Shown in pieces: positions 49,209-58,467 of a stretch of DNA of 64,000 nt; within the stretch, counting starts at the first letter, position 1; the number at the start of each line of letters is the position of its first letter. Location: NCBI GenBank assembly GCA_963729935.1, contig CAVSPW010000007.1, forward strand, positions 48,966-112,965. Reading direction: 5' to 3'. Position numbers and translations under genes: made by a program. The DNA comes from CAIKMD01 sp963729935 (lineage in GTDB: Bacteria; Pseudomonadota; Alphaproteobacteria; ATCC43930; CGMCC-115725). The notes below the pieces were generated by a model, which saw only the letters and a list, made by a program, of their open reading frames with translations, did no database searches and was not told the origin of the DNA.

Positions 49209-50146
49209 AGCCGGTGCATCTCGATATTCTGGAGGAAATAGCGCCAGCCGACGCGCCTCATCCCCCAGCCCAGATCCAAGAGCCCGCGCGGCATGAAGAT
49301 CACCGCCAGCACGATGACGAGGCCGAAGAGCAGCGCCGCCGCGGTCGAGATGCTGCTGGCCAGGATCTGATAGACCGCGCTCAGGATGAAGGCGCCGATC
49401 ACCGGGCCCAGCACCGTGCCCGGACCGCCGAACACCGTCATGATCACCATGCGCACATTGAGCGTCAGATCGAACGCGCCAGCGGGATCGATGAAGGTGA
49501 TCCAATAGGCGTGGATGCCGCCGGCGATGGCGGTGAAGAAGGCCGAGAGCGCGAGCGCCGCGACTTTATAGAGGGTGGTATTGACGCCCATCACCTGGGC
49601 CGCGTCCTCGTCTTCGCGGATGGCGATCAGCCCCATGCCGAACCGGCTGCGCGCGATCCAGGCGACGGTCGCCGTGGCCGCGACCAGGAGCACGAGCGCC
49701 TCTTCGTAGAACATCGTGTCGCCGCGCGTGAGCGGCAGGATGAGGCCGATATTGCGGCCCGCGATATCGATATTGGCGATGATCGCGGCCAGGGTCGCCG
49801 ACAGCCCCAAGGTCGCGATCGCGAAAAAATGGCCGCGTAGGCGCAGGATCGGCAGGCCGATCAACACGGCGCAACCGACGGCGAGCGCGGCGCCGAGCAC
49901 GAGCCCGGCCCAGAAGGGCAAGCCCAGCTTCGCCATCGCGATCGCCGTGCCATAGGTGCCGAGCCCGTAAAAGGCCGAATTGCCGAAAGAGGCGTAGCCG
50001 GTGAAGCCGCCCAGGATGTTCCACGCCTGCGCCACCGTCGCGAAGAGCAGCGCGTCGATACCGTATTGGATGGTGACGGCGTCCCCGACCATCGGCACGA
50101 TCGCGAGCAGCACGACGCAGCAGCCCAAGAGGAGCGCGCGCCACAT
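49205..50146 (-). CDS. livM: Branched-chain amino-acid ABC permease, LivM type
   Basis: This 313-residue inner-membrane protein has about nine hydrophobic segments. LivM motifs are GFTGYASFGNSAFYGLGTYG (about residues 47-66), IGLPILRLRGHFFAIATLG, and the cytoplasmic loop MGLIAIREDEDAAQVMGVN that contacts the ATPase. The C-terminal FGGPGTVLGPVIGAFIL is also present. Start at ATG 50146 overlaps the livH stop by one base (TAATG). The frame upstream of this is out of register with livH. Confidence 0.93.
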   Translation of the reverse strand: MWRALLLGCCVVLLAIVPMVGDAVTIQYGIDALLFATVAQAWNILGGFTGYASFGNSAFYGLGTYGTAIAMAKLGLPFWAGLVLGAALAVGCAVLIGLPILRLRGHFFAIATLGLSATLAAIIANIDIAGRNIGLILPLTRGDTMFYEEALVLLVAATATVAWIARSRFGMGLIAIREDEDAAQVMGVNTTLYKVAALALSAFFTAIAGGIHAYWITFIDPAGAFDLTLNVRMVIMTVFGGPGTVLGPVIGAFILSAVYQILASSISTAAALLFGLVIVLAVIFMPRGLLDLGWGMRRVGWRYFLQNIEMHRL

Positions 50147-51003
50147 TACGTGCCCCGCAGGCTGCGCGCCGGGCGCGCCACGAGGATCAGCACCAGAAGG
50201 CCGAAGCTGATCGCGTCGGTGAAGGTCGGGCCGACATAGATCGCGGCGAGCGCCTCGGCGACGCCGATGACCAAGCCGCCGAGCAGGATGCCGAAGGGGT
50301 TCTCGAGCCCGCCCATGATGGTGATGACGAAGGATTTGGCGGTCGAGGTCGCGCCGATATAGGGCGTCACCTGCGAGACCAGGCCGTAGAGACCGCCGGC
50401 CGCGCCGGCGAGCGCGGCACCCAGCCCGAAGGTCACCGCGTAAAGCTGCGCCGGATTGACGCCGTAGAGCCGCGCCGCGGTCAGGTTTTGCGCGGTGGCG
50501 CGGATGGCGCGGCCCAGCCGCGTGCGCTCGAGCAACGCCCAGAGCGCCGCCGCCAGGAAGATCGCGACCAGAAACGCGCCGAAGCGCACGATCGGGATCG
50601 TCACGCCCCAGAGCGTCGCATTGGCGCCGGCATAGCTCGGATTGATGGCGCGGACATCGGCGCTGAATGCGAGCTGCGCCAGATAGGTCAGCACGATCTC
50701 GAGCCCGAAGGTGATGAGGAGCGTGTTGAGAAGCGCCGAGCGGATGATGAGGTTGAGCACGAAGCGCTGCAGCACGTAACCGACGACGAACATCATCGCC
50801 ATGGCGATCGGCAAGGCGGCGAACGGGTCGATGCCCAGGCCCGTGAAAAGATAATAGACGCAATAACCGCCCAGCATGATGAGCGCGCCATGAGCGAGAT
50901 TGACGATGTTGAGCACGCCCCAGACCAGAGCCATGCCGAGCGCCATCAGCCCGTAGAGACCGCCCAGGAGCACGCCGTTTACGAGGAGTTGCGCAAAGAG
51001 CAT
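50146..51003 (-). CDS. livH: Branched-chain amino-acid ABC permease, LivH type
   Basis: This 285-residue inner-membrane protein has eight or so hydrophobic helices. It starts with LivH-type VNGVLLGGLYGLMALGMALV (residues 8-27) and VLNIVNLAHGALIMLGGY. The cytoplasmic coupling loop LERTRLGRAIRATAQNLTAA and IMGGLENPFGILLGGLVIG are family hallmarks. It follows the substrate-binding-protein gene by 21 bp in the same operon. Substrate could be branched-chain amino acids, other amino acids, urea or aromatic acids. Confidence 0.93.
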   Translation of the reverse strand: MLFAQLLVNGVLLGGLYGLMALGMALVWGVLNIVNLAHGALIMLGGYCVYYLFTGLGIDPFAALPIAMAMMFVVGYVLQRFVLNLIIRSALLNTLLITFGLEIVLTYLAQLAFSADVRAINPSYAGANATLWGVTIPIVRFGAFLVAIFLAAALWALLERTRLGRAIRATAQNLTAARLYGVNPAQLYAVTFGLGAALAGAAGGLYGLVSQVTPYIGATSTAKSFVITIMGGLENPFGILLGGLVIGVAEALAAIYVGPTFTDAISFGLLVLILVARPARSLRGT

Positions 51004-51024
51004 CGCCCGCCTTCCGCCCTCGCC

Positions 51025-52230
51025 CTAGCCGCGTTTTGCCCAGACGGGCACCGGGTAGAGCGGCTTGTTGAGGAAAAGGTCGGTGTAGATCGGAACGAGC
51101 CTGCCAGCTTGAACCTGCACGACGATTTGCGGCAGATCGATCTGCCCGTTGGGCGCGAAGCGGATCCTGGCGAAGATGCTCTCGAAATCGCTCTTGGCGA
51201 TGGCGGCGCGGACTTTCTCCATGTCGAGCGAGCCCGCCGCCTCGATTCCCCGCGCGATGGTCTCGACCGCCGCGACGGCCGACGCCGCGTGATAATCGGG
51301 CTCATAGCCGAAGCGCGAATGAAAGCGCGCGGCGAATTGCCGGGCATCGCCGAACCATTTGTCGCGCAAGAGCGGCGAGGCGAGCCAGGGCGTCATGCCG
51401 AACACGTCATCGGCGTCCTTGCCCAAGGCGGCGCGAAAATCGGCCGAGGGGACGCCGACGGTGAGGGCGGCCAAATATTTGGGATTGACGTCGAGGCTCT
51501 TGGCCTCGCGCAGGAAATTGAGCGCCTCGGTCTCGTGGCCGCCCCAGAGGATCGCGTCCGGCGCCTTTGATTTGACGAGCGCCAGCAAGGCCGAGAAATC
51601 GGAATTGTGCTCGCTGTATTGCTTGTCGAGAACGAGCGCGAATCCCTCTTTCGCCGCGTGGCGGCGCGCGCCCTCGGCCACCGCCACGTCGAACGCGTCG
51701 TCGGCGACGACGAGCGCCAGGGTCTTCGGCCGCGGGTCGAGCTTCGTCATCATCGCGATGGTCGAGGCGAAATAATCATCGGCCGGCGGCGAGGTCCCGA
51801 AGATGTAGCTGTAGCCGCGGTTGAAGATCTCGCGCGACGCGCCGCCGCCCTCCACCATCACGACATGATATTTCTCGGCGATGCTCGAATCATCGAGCGT
51901 TTCGTTGCTGCTATAGGGGCCCAAGAGAAAATCGACCTTGTCGTGCGTGACGAGCTGAACATATTCGCGCACGCCGAGATTGATGTCGGATTGATTGTCG
52001 AGAACTTTGAGCGCGAGGCGGTAGCGCTTGCCGGCGAGGTCGAGCCCGCCCGCCTCGTTGATGCGCTCGACCGCGCTCTGATAGCCGTCGCGGAAATAGC
52101 GCCCGAGATTGGCGCTGGCGCCGGTCAGCTGCAGCGCCGCGCCCAGGGTGATGGTGTCGGGCTCGGCGCGAGCGGGCGCAGCGAGCATCGCGAGCGCCGC
52201 CAAACCCGCGACGGCACCGATGCACCGCAT
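51025..52230 (-). CDS. ABC transporter substrate-binding protein, type 1 (LivJ-like)
   Basis: This 401-residue periplasmic protein starts with a signal peptide (MRCIGAVAGLAALAMLAAPARA), then the Peripla_BP_6 fold. It shows ITLGAALQLTGASANLGRYF, GKRYRLALKVLDNQSD, VDFLLGPYSSNETL and VVMVEGGGASREIF, and the C-terminal lobe ends QVQAGRLVPIYTD. It presents the solute to LivHM. Start chosen at ATG 52230 because the signal peptide begins there; an ATG 14 codons upstream adds a non-hydrophobic leader. Divergent from the beta-oxidation gene with a 117-bp gap. Confidence 0.92.
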   Translation of the reverse strand: MRCIGAVAGLAALAMLAAPARAEPDTITLGAALQLTGASANLGRYFRDGYQSAVERINEAGGLDLAGKRYRLALKVLDNQSDINLGVREYVQLVTHDKVDFLLGPYSSNETLDDSSIAEKYHVVMVEGGGASREIFNRGYSYIFGTSPPADDYFASTIAMMTKLDPRPKTLALVVADDAFDVAVAEGARRHAAKEGFALVLDKQYSEHNSDFSALLALVKSKAPDAILWGGHETEALNFLREAKSLDVNPKYLAALTVGVPSADFRAALGKDADDVFGMTPWLASPLLRDKWFGDARQFAARFHSRFGYEPDYHAASAVAAVETIARGIEAAGSLDMEKVRAAIAKSDFESIFARIRFAPNGQIDLPQIVVQVQAGRLVPIYTDLFLNKPLYPVPVWAKRG

Positions 52231-52347
52231 CGATCGTCCCTGTGCGAAGATTGTGCCTGTGAAACGCAGCATTTTGGCTGCCCTCTGCTTGACAGAAACC
52301 GGGCGGCGCATCAAGCCTTCCTTGCCGCAAAGCCGGGGCTTGAACCG

Positions 52348-54429
52348 ATGAACGACTGCAAAATCCTGGTCAAAAGAGAAGACGCCGGCGGGATCGCCGT
52401 GCTCACGGTCGACAATCCGCCGGTCAATGCGACAAGCCACGCGCTGCGCGTCGCCTTGAAGAGCGAACTCGACGCCGCGCTGGCCGACGCCGCGGTCAAG
52501 GCCGTCATCATCCTCGGCGCCGGCCGCGGCTTCATCGCGGGCGCCGATATCGCCGAATTCGACCGCCCGCGCCTGGCGCCGCTCAACCCAGCGATCATCG
52601 CGACGATGGAGCAGAGCAAGATCCCGGTGATCGCGGCAATTCACGGCCATGCGCTGGGCGGCGGATTGGAATTGGCGATGGGCTGTCATGTCCGCGTGGC
52701 CACGCCCGAAGCGCGGCTCGGCCAGCCCGAGGTGAAGATCGGCCTTATCCCCGGCGCCGGCGGCACGCAACGCCTGCCGCGTCTCGTCGGGCTGAAGCTC
52801 GCGCTCGACATGATCGTGGGCGGCGATCCGATCCCGGCCCAGGCGGCGCTCGAAGCGGGCCTCATCGACGCGATCATCGAAGGGGAGCTGCGACCGGGCG
52901 CAATCGCACACGCCGAAAAACTCCTGCGCGAAGGGAGCGCGCTCAAACGCGTGCGCGACCGCGCAGCCCCAGAATTGCCCGATAAGGATTTCTTTGAGCG
53001 CGCCCGCGCCGAGCTGGCACGGCGCAAACCCGCGCTCGAAGCGCCGCGGCGCTGCATCGACGCGCTCGAAGCCTCGCTCTCGCCCTTCGATCAAGGCCTC
53101 GCGCGCGAAGCCGCGATCTTTGCCGGCGCCGTGGCGAGCGACCAATCGAAGGCGCTGCGCTATCTCTTCTTCGCCGAGCGCGACAGCGCCAAAAGCGCCG
53201 CCATTCCCGCCGGCACGCCGGCGCAATCCGTCGCCAAGCTGGCGGTCATCGGCGGCGGCACGATGGGCAGCGCGATCGCGATCTGCGGCGCCGATGCCGG
53301 GCTTGCGGTCACCTTGATCGAAGCCGATGGCGCGGCGCTCGACCGGGCGAAAGCGAGCTTGCGCCGGCACTACGAAGCCGGCGCCAAGCGCGGCGCGATC
53401 ACCGCGGACGAGATCGAGCGGCGGCTTGCCCGCATCGCCGGCTCGACCGCGCTCGCCGATGCGGGCGAGGCCGATCTCGCCATCGAGGCGGTGGTCGAGG
53501 ATTTGCCGCTGAAGAAGAGGATCTTCGCGGCGCTCGACGCGATCGCCAAGCCCGACGCCATTCTCGCGACCAATACTTCTTATCTCGATATCGATGCGCT
53601 CGCCGCGCAAACCCGACGGCCGGAGCGCGTTCTGGGGCTGCATTTCTTCGCCCCCGCGACGATCATGCGCGTGATGGAGGTCGTGCACGCGGCCAAGACA
53701 TCGGCCGCGACATTGGCCACCGGCATGACGCTGGGGCGCAAGATCCGAAAGATTCCGGTTATTGTCGGCGCGTGCGACGGCTTCGTCGGCAACCGGCTCC
53801 TGACCCAGCGCGGGCGCGAGCTCGAGCGGCTTCTCGCCGAGGGCGTCGCGATCGGCGACATCGATCAGGCCATGGTCGCCTTCGGATTTCCGATCGGACC
53901 TTGCGCGGCCGGCGATCTCGCCGGACTCGACATCAGCTATCGCGCGCGCAAGGCACGCGGGCGGCATTGGCCGCTCGCCGACGCGATCGTCGATGCCGGG
54001 CGCCTGGGGCAAAAGAACGGCGCGGGCTATTACCGCTACGAGGCCGGCAATCGCGCCCCCCTGCCCGACCCCGAGGCGCAGCGCATCATCGATACGGCGC
54101 GCGGCAGCACGGGGCGGCTGAAGCTTTCCCCGGAAGAGATCGTCGCGCGCTTTCTCGATCCGATGATCAACGAAGGCGCGCGCATCCTCGACGAAGGCAT
54201 CGCCGAGCGCGCGAGCGATATCGACGTGATCTGGGCCTATGGCTACGGCTTTCCGACCTATCGGGGCGGCCCGATGTTCTATGCCGATACGGTCGGGCTC
54301 GGCACGATTTGCGACCGGCTCGCCCAATCGGCGCAGCGTTTCGGCGATAAGGGGCTCGAGCCGGCGCCGCTGCTCGCGCGCCTGGCGCGAGAGGGCAAAC
54401 GCTTCGCCGATTTGAAACCGGAGGCTTGA
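52348..54429 (+). CDS. Bifunctional enoyl-CoA hydratase / 3-hydroxyacyl-CoA dehydrogenase
   Basis: This 693-residue multifunctional beta-oxidation protein of the FadB/FadJ type has an N-terminal crotonase domain. It has the oxyanion-hole and Glu motifs AIHGHALGGGLELAMGCH and GQPEVKIGLIPGAGGTQRLP (about residues 96-145). The NAD-binding 3-hydroxyacyl-CoA dehydrogenase domain begins about residue 295 (AVIGGGTMGSAIAICGADAG), with the catalytic GLHFFAPATIMRVMEVVH. It degrades fatty or dicarboxylic acyl-CoAs in the cytosol. No thiolase is adjacent. It ends 4 bp before the convergent Nudix gene end. Start chosen at MNDCKILVKRE. Confidence 0.94.
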   Translation: MNDCKILVKREDAGGIAVLTVDNPPVNATSHALRVALKSELDAALADAAVKAVIILGAGRGFIAGADIAEFDRPRLAPLNPAIIATMEQSKIPVIAAIHGHALGGGLELAMGCHVRVATPEARLGQPEVKIGLIPGAGGTQRLPRLVGLKLALDMIVGGDPIPAQAALEAGLIDAIIEGELRPGAIAHAEKLLREGSALKRVRDRAAPELPDKDFFERARAELARRKPALEAPRRCIDALEASLSPFDQGLAREAAIFAGAVASDQSKALRYLFFAERDSAKSAAIPAGTPAQSVAKLAVIGGGTMGSAIAICGADAGLAVTLIEADGAALDRAKASLRRHYEAGAKRGAITADEIERRLARIAGSTALADAGEADLAIEAVVEDLPLKKRIFAALDAIAKPDAILATNTSYLDIDALAAQTRRPERVLGLHFFAPATIMRVMEVVHAAKTSAATLATGMTLGRKIRKIPVIVGACDGFVGNRLLTQRGRELERLLAEGVAIGDIDQAMVAFGFPIGPCAAGDLAGLDISYRARKARGRHWPLADAIVDAGRLGQKNGAGYYRYEAGNRAPLPDPEAQRIIDTARGSTGRLKLSPEEIVARFLDPMINEGARILDEGIAERASDIDVIWAYGYGFPTYRGGPMFYADTVGLGTICDRLAQSAQRFGDKGLEPAPLLARLAREGKRFADLKPEA

Positions 54430-54432
54430 GCC

Positions 54433-55221
54433 TCACGCCGTGGTTTCGCCCGCGATCGGGACTTCCGCCACGCCATAGCCGGCCTCGATCGGAATGCACC
54501 ACATCGCGCCCGCTTGCGTGTCGCGATGTTCCGGACAGACCGTGACGATCTTATCGGCGCGCGCGGCGGAGAAGGCCGCTTCGCGGTCGCGGCTGCGCGC
54601 GAGCTTCAAAAGGTTGAAACGCGTCGCGAAGATCATCTTGACCCGCTTGGCCGCGCCATCGGCGGCGGCTTGAGCGGGAGCCACCCAGATCGAATCGACC
54701 GCTTCACTGCCGTCATGCCGCGCTTCTTGCGCCTCGGGCGCGGGCGCCAGATAGAAATGCGTGTCGAAGCGGCGCGGCCGCGGCTTGGGCGTGATCCAAT
54801 GCGCGAAGGGAACGAGAAGATCGGTCGCGAGCTCCATGCCGCCTTCGAGCACGAGCTCGGTGAAATCGGGCGCGCGGCCGTGCTGGTCGTGGAGCCGCGC
54901 CTCTATCGCGGCAAGCGCGTCGCCGCTCAGCAATTCGGTACGGCCCGCCTCGCGCGCGAGCAGCAAGCGCGCCTCCTCGAAAGTCTCGCGGACGGCGCAG
55001 ACGCGCAGCGCCATCTGCGCCGCATCCGCGCCGGGCACGGCGCGGCAGCGCGCGAGCAGGGCGGGTGCGGAATCCTCGGCGTCCAGCCTGCCGCCGGGAA
55101 AGACCAGCGCGCCGCCGGCGAAGACCGCCTCGGCATGGCGCGTGATCATCAAGACCTCGATATCCTCGGCGCGGTCGCGCAGCAGCAGCACGGTGGCCGC
55201 GAGCGGAACCCGATCGCTCAC
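54433..55221 (-). CDS. Nudix hydrolase, NUDT19-like
   Basis: This 262-residue protein has the Nudix fold. It starts PLAATVLLLRDRAEDIEVLM, then GALVFPGGRLDAEDSAP, and the catalytic helix LRVCAVRETFEEARLLLARE. A roughly 30-residue insert separates the glycine-rich start of the Nudix box from its RETFEEA part, as in the NUDT19/coenzyme-A-diphosphatase-like group. The essential Glu pair is present. Likely substrate is CoA, acyl-CoA or a similar nucleotide diphosphate. It overlaps the PQQ-type dehydrogenase gene by 4 bp. Confidence 0.88.
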   Translation of the reverse strand: MSDRVPLAATVLLLRDRAEDIEVLMITRHAEAVFAGGALVFPGGRLDAEDSAPALLARCRAVPGADAAQMALRVCAVRETFEEARLLLAREAGRTELLSGDALAAIEARLHDQHGRAPDFTELVLEGGMELATDLLVPFAHWITPKPRPRRFDTHFYLAPAPEAQEARHDGSEAVDSIWVAPAQAAADGAAKRVKMIFATRFNLLKLARSRDREAAFSAARADKIVTVCPEHRDTQAGAMWCIPIEAGYGVAEVPIAGETTA

Positions 55222-56537
55222 GGCGTCGCTCCGCCGCCGCGATAGGCGATGCGCCAGACCGTGCCCGAGCCGTCATCGCTCATCAGCAGGCCGCCATCCG
55301 CCGCCACCGCCACGCCGACCGGCCGGCCCCAGACCTGGCCATCGCCGGTGACGAAGCCGGTCATGAAATCCTCATAGGCGCCGGTTGGGCGGCCGTCTTT
55401 CATCTGCACGCGAATGAGCTTGTAGCCGGTGCGCAGACTACGATTCCACGAACCGTGCAGCGCGACGAAGAGATCATTCCTGTATTCGGCCGGGAATTGC
55501 GAGCCCGTATAGAACGCCATGCCGAGCGGCGCCGAATGCGGCTGGATCAGCACGTCGGGCACCACGACCCGATCGCCCCGCACGGGCGGCGTGCCCTCGA
55601 CGCGCGGATCGCGATGATTGCCGATATAGAAATAGGGCCAGCCGTAGAACTTCCCTTCCTCGATATGGGTGACGTAGTCGGGCGGCAGATTGTCGCCCAT
55701 CAAATCGCGCTCATTGACCGAGGCCCAGAGCGCGCCCTTGACCGGCTCATAGCCGAGCGTCACCGGATTGCGCAGGCCCGCGGCATAGACGCGTCGGCCG
55801 CCGCCGTCGATGTCGTATTCGAGAATATTGGCGCGGAAGCGCTCGGCCTCGGGCCCGTTGTCGGCGATGTTGCTGCTCGATCCAACCGCGAGCAGAAAAT
55901 GCTTGGCGTCCGGCGCGATCAGAATGTCGCGCGTCCAGTGAACCGGGCCTGGAAGATCGCGCACGATCATCTCCGCGGGGCCGCGCGCCTTGGTGTCGCC
56001 GACGCGATAGGGAAAACGCACGACCTGACGCTCGGACGCGATATAGACGAAGCGCGGGTCGGGACCCGGCGGGTAGAACGCGATGCCATAGGGACGCTCG
56101 GCGACCGCGGCGAAGACCGTATCGCTCGCCGCTTTCGCGCTGCCCGCGGGCGCACGGATCACGTGAACCCGCCCGGCGCCGCTTTCGGACAGGAAGATGT
56201 CGCCGTTGGGCGCGATCTTCATCTGGCGCGGCTGCCGCAAGCCGGTGGCGAAGGCCGAGACCGAAAAGCCTTGCGGGACTTTCGGCGTCTCCTTGCCCGA
56301 TGGCGCGGCAAGGCGCGAGACGCTCCGCCCGGAAGCCGCCGCGAAAGGCGCCGGCAGATCGCCGACCGTGATCTTGTGCCACACCCCCGGCGCGTCGCGC
56401 GAATAATCGCCGAACGCCTCGGCCCCTTGATAAAGCGGCGCGGCAGCATCGGCGGCGGCCGTTCTGCTCGCGAGAAACGCCAACCCGGCCAAAAGCGCGA
56501 TACCGAGGAACGCCGCCTCCCGCCGCCCATGCTCCAT
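55218..56537 (-). CDS. PQQ-dependent soluble sugar-dehydrogenase-like protein
   Basis: This 439-residue protein has an N-terminal signal or anchor segment (about residues 9-29). A six-bladed propeller of the glucose/sorbosone dehydrogenase family starts about residue 85 (FATGLRQPRQMKIAPNGDIF, SESGAGRVHVIR, RPYGIAFYPPGPDPRFVYIA, AAGLRNPVTLGYEP, EEGKFYGWPYFYIG). It would oxidise a periplasmic sugar or alcohol, with PQQ as cofactor if the family rule holds. Start ATG 56537 is preceded by AGGAGG at ideal distance. It lies 20 bp after the decarboxylase-like gene and overlaps the Nudix gene by 4 bp. Confidence 0.87.
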   Translation of the reverse strand: MEHGRREAAFLGIALLAGLAFLASRTAAADAAAPLYQGAEAFGDYSRDAPGVWHKITVGDLPAPFAAASGRSVSRLAAPSGKETPKVPQGFSVSAFATGLRQPRQMKIAPNGDIFLSESGAGRVHVIRAPAGSAKAASDTVFAAVAERPYGIAFYPPGPDPRFVYIASERQVVRFPYRVGDTKARGPAEMIVRDLPGPVHWTRDILIAPDAKHFLLAVGSSSNIADNGPEAERFRANILEYDIDGGGRRVYAAGLRNPVTLGYEPVKGALWASVNERDLMGDNLPPDYVTHIEEGKFYGWPYFYIGNHRDPRVEGTPPVRGDRVVVPDVLIQPHSAPLGMAFYTGSQFPAEYRNDLFVALHGSWNRSLRTGYKLIRVQMKDGRPTGAYEDFMTGFVTGDGQVWGRPVGVAVAADGGLLMSDDGSGTVWRIAYRGGGATP

Positions 56538-56557
56538 CGCGATCCTCCTGCCGCGCC

Positions 56558-57550
56558 TCAGACCTTGAAGCTCTCGAAAGTCTCCGGCACGAAGAGTTCT
56601 TCCGGCTTCAAGCGCCGCGGCGACAGGCCCTGTTCGTGGTGATAGCGCAGGAAGGTGTCGAGCACGTGCCGATTGGGCTCGAGGCCATAGGCCCACCAGT
56701 CATCGCCCAGGACGCGCTGCGCTTCTTCGACCTGCGCCATCTGCCAGGGCAGCATGGTCTGATAGGCCTCGTGATGCTGGAGGGCACGATAGACCTTGCG
56801 CTGCGCGGCGAGGAACGCCTTGAAGAGCGCCTGCGCGATCCAGCGATTGGCTTCGTAAAGCTCGCGCCGGATCGCCACCGTGTGCATGATCGGAAAGATG
56901 CGGGTCTTGCGGAAATAGGCGCGCTCGATCTCGACGTAATTCTCGTGGAGGCGCTTGACCGCGTCGGGCGCGCTGTAGAAGGTCGAAGGCGGATGCGGCG
57001 CCTGGAGCGCGTCGATCTCGCCGGTTTCGATCATCGCGGAGAGCGTCTGGCCCGCCGGAATGGCGCGCACGCGGAATTTCTCCGGCAGATTGAGCGCGAT
57101 CTTTTCCTCGCGTCCCGGCTGAAAGAGGCCGCCGGTGAAATATTCCGGGCTTGCCGGATCGAGGCCGTATTCGTCTTGCAGGATGCCGCGGATCCAGACC
57201 GGCGCGGTCAGTTGATATTCGGGCGTGCCGACGCGCTTGCCGGCCAGATCCTTGGGCTCCCTGATGCCGCTCCTGGCCGAGACGAAGGTGAAGCCGTGAC
57301 GGAACATGCGCGAGGGAAAGACCGGGATCGCGACGAAGGGCCGCTCGGGGCGCGACAAGGAAACGCAATAAGATGAGAGCGACATTTCCGCGACGTCGAA
57401 TTCGCGGTGCCGGGCCATGCGGAAAAAGGTTTCCTCGACGACATTGGTCAGGCAGTTGAGATCGATCCCCTCGGGCTCGACGCTGCCATCGACGAGCGCG
57501 CGCATGCGGTCATAATCCCAGCACGAGAACGACAGACGCAATTTCGACAT
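56558..57550 (-). CDS. 4,5-dihydroxyphthalate decarboxylase-like protein
   Basis: This 330-residue protein matches the phthalate-decarboxylase/substrate-binding fold. It has LSFSCWDYDRMRALVDG (residues 6-22), NVVEETFFRMARHREFDVAE, MSLSSYCVSL, FVAIPVFPSRMFRHGF and DLAGKRVGTPEYQLTAPVWI. There is no signal peptide, so it is more likely a cytosolic enzyme than an ABC-transporter binding protein, although automated tools often give it that name. It may decarboxylate an aromatic dicarboxylic acid; the benE carrier is far away in the window. First gene of a three-gene minus-strand operon. Confidence 0.82.
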   Translation of the reverse strand: MSKLRLSFSCWDYDRMRALVDGSVEPEGIDLNCLTNVVEETFFRMARHREFDVAEMSLSSYCVSLSRPERPFVAIPVFPSRMFRHGFTFVSARSGIREPKDLAGKRVGTPEYQLTAPVWIRGILQDEYGLDPASPEYFTGGLFQPGREEKIALNLPEKFRVRAIPAGQTLSAMIETGEIDALQAPHPPSTFYSAPDAVKRLHENYVEIERAYFRKTRIFPIMHTVAIRRELYEANRWIAQALFKAFLAAQRKVYRALQHHEAYQTMLPWQMAQVEEAQRVLGDDWWAYGLEPNRHVLDTFLRYHHEQGLSPRRLKPEELFVPETFESFKV

Positions 57551-57637
57551 CGGCGATTTCCTATCCCTTTTGCGGCACGGGCGTGATATTGCCACCCGTG
57601 AGCCATCGCCGCCACCCCAGCTTTCGGGAGATTTCCG

Positions 57638-58078
57638 ATGACGATACTGACCCTCGCCCAGGCCTCCACCATCGTCGACACGGCGCTGCAGCACGGCCGC
57701 CAGGCGAAATTCAAGCCGCTGGCCGTCGCGGTGCTCGATGCGGGCGGCCATCTCCTCGCCTTCAAGCGCGAGGACGGCGCCAGCATCTTGCGGCCGCAGA
57801 TCGCGCAGGGAAAAGCCTGGGGCACGCTCGGCATGGGCTTCGGCGGGCGCGAATTCGCGCGCCGGGTGCAGTCGGGACCGGCCTTCCTGACGGCGCTGAT
57901 GGTCGCCTCGGAGGGCAAGGTCGTGCCCGCGCCCGGCGGCGTCCTCATTCGCGCATCCGATCACGCCATCATCGGCGCCGTCGGGATTTCGGGCGACACT
58001 TCGGAGAATGACGAGGCCTGCGCCGTCGCCGGCATCAAGGCCGCCGGGCTCCTTCCCGACACGGGCGATCCGGTTTAA
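57638..58078 (+). CDS. GlcG/HbpS-family protein
   Basis: This 146-residue single-domain protein of the GlcG/HbpS (DUF336) family has LAVAVLDAGGHLLAFKREDG (about residues 28-47), LRPQIAQGKAWGTLGMG, PAPGGVLI and the conserved GAVGISGDTSENDEACAVAG near the C terminus. HbpS binds haem; GlcG is found with glycolate oxidase. No signal peptide is visible. It is divergent from the decarboxylase-like gene across 87 bp, which suggests shared control, and is followed by a small membrane-protein gene. Confidence 0.88.
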   Translation: MTILTLAQASTIVDTALQHGRQAKFKPLAVAVLDAGGHLLAFKREDGASILRPQIAQGKAWGTLGMGFGGREFARRVQSGPAFLTALMVASEGKVVPAPGGVLIRASDHAIIGAVGISGDTSENDEACAVAGIKAAGLLPDTGDPV

Positions 58079-58101
58079 GATACGCCCTCGGCGGGGCACG
58101 G

Positions 58102-58467
58102 ATGAAAGCGAAAAGAATTCTCGTGGGGATTTGGCTGATCGGGTCTTTGGCTTGGGCCAATTGCGCGTTCTTGTACGCGTTCCTCTACCCTACGAGATGG
58201 GAAAACGTTTTCACCGATCCCTGGTTCTGGATGCTCTCCATCGCGTTGCCCTCGGCCATTCTCGCCGGGCTTCTCAAGGGAGCGTTCTGGATCATCGCCC
58301 GTTTTCAACAGGGAAAGTGGATTCCGCGCCGCAAGCGCCACCGCACGTCGCGCCGGCGCTCTCATGCGCGCACCGCTGCGGCGAGCGATGCGCGGGCCCG
58401 TGCGCATCGGCAGGCGCGACATGCCGATCACACGCGATCGGGAGCCTCCACCCACTCTCGGGGTTGA
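58102..58467 (+). CDS. Small membrane protein, 121 residues, unknown
   Basis: Two clear hydrophobic helices (about residues 7-27 and 43-64) are joined by YPTRWENVFTDPWFW. A very basic tail follows, rich in Arg, His and Ser. Only the first 75 residues have convincing codon use; the tail could be a read-through after a mutation. I recognise no family. It follows the GlcG gene by 23 bp on the same strand. GGGGCACGG before the ATG is a weak ribosome-binding site. Confidence 0.45.
   Translation: MKAKRILVGIWLIGSLAWANCAFLYAFLYPTRWENVFTDPWFWMLSIALPSAILAGLLKGAFWIIARFQQGKWIPRRKRHRTSRRRSHARTAAASDARARAHRQARHADHTRSGASTHSRG

Noticed and set aside
51025..54327. A single minus-strand open frame of 1100 codons
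   Set aside because: Only its last 402 codons (the binding protein) have family similarity. The rest is antisense to the clearly coding beta-oxidation gene, as happens in GC-rich DNA.
56558..57550. ABC-transporter binding protein for the SsuA/NitT type
   Set aside because: No signal peptide and close motif match to the dihydroxyphthalate decarboxylase family; no permease or ATPase nearby.
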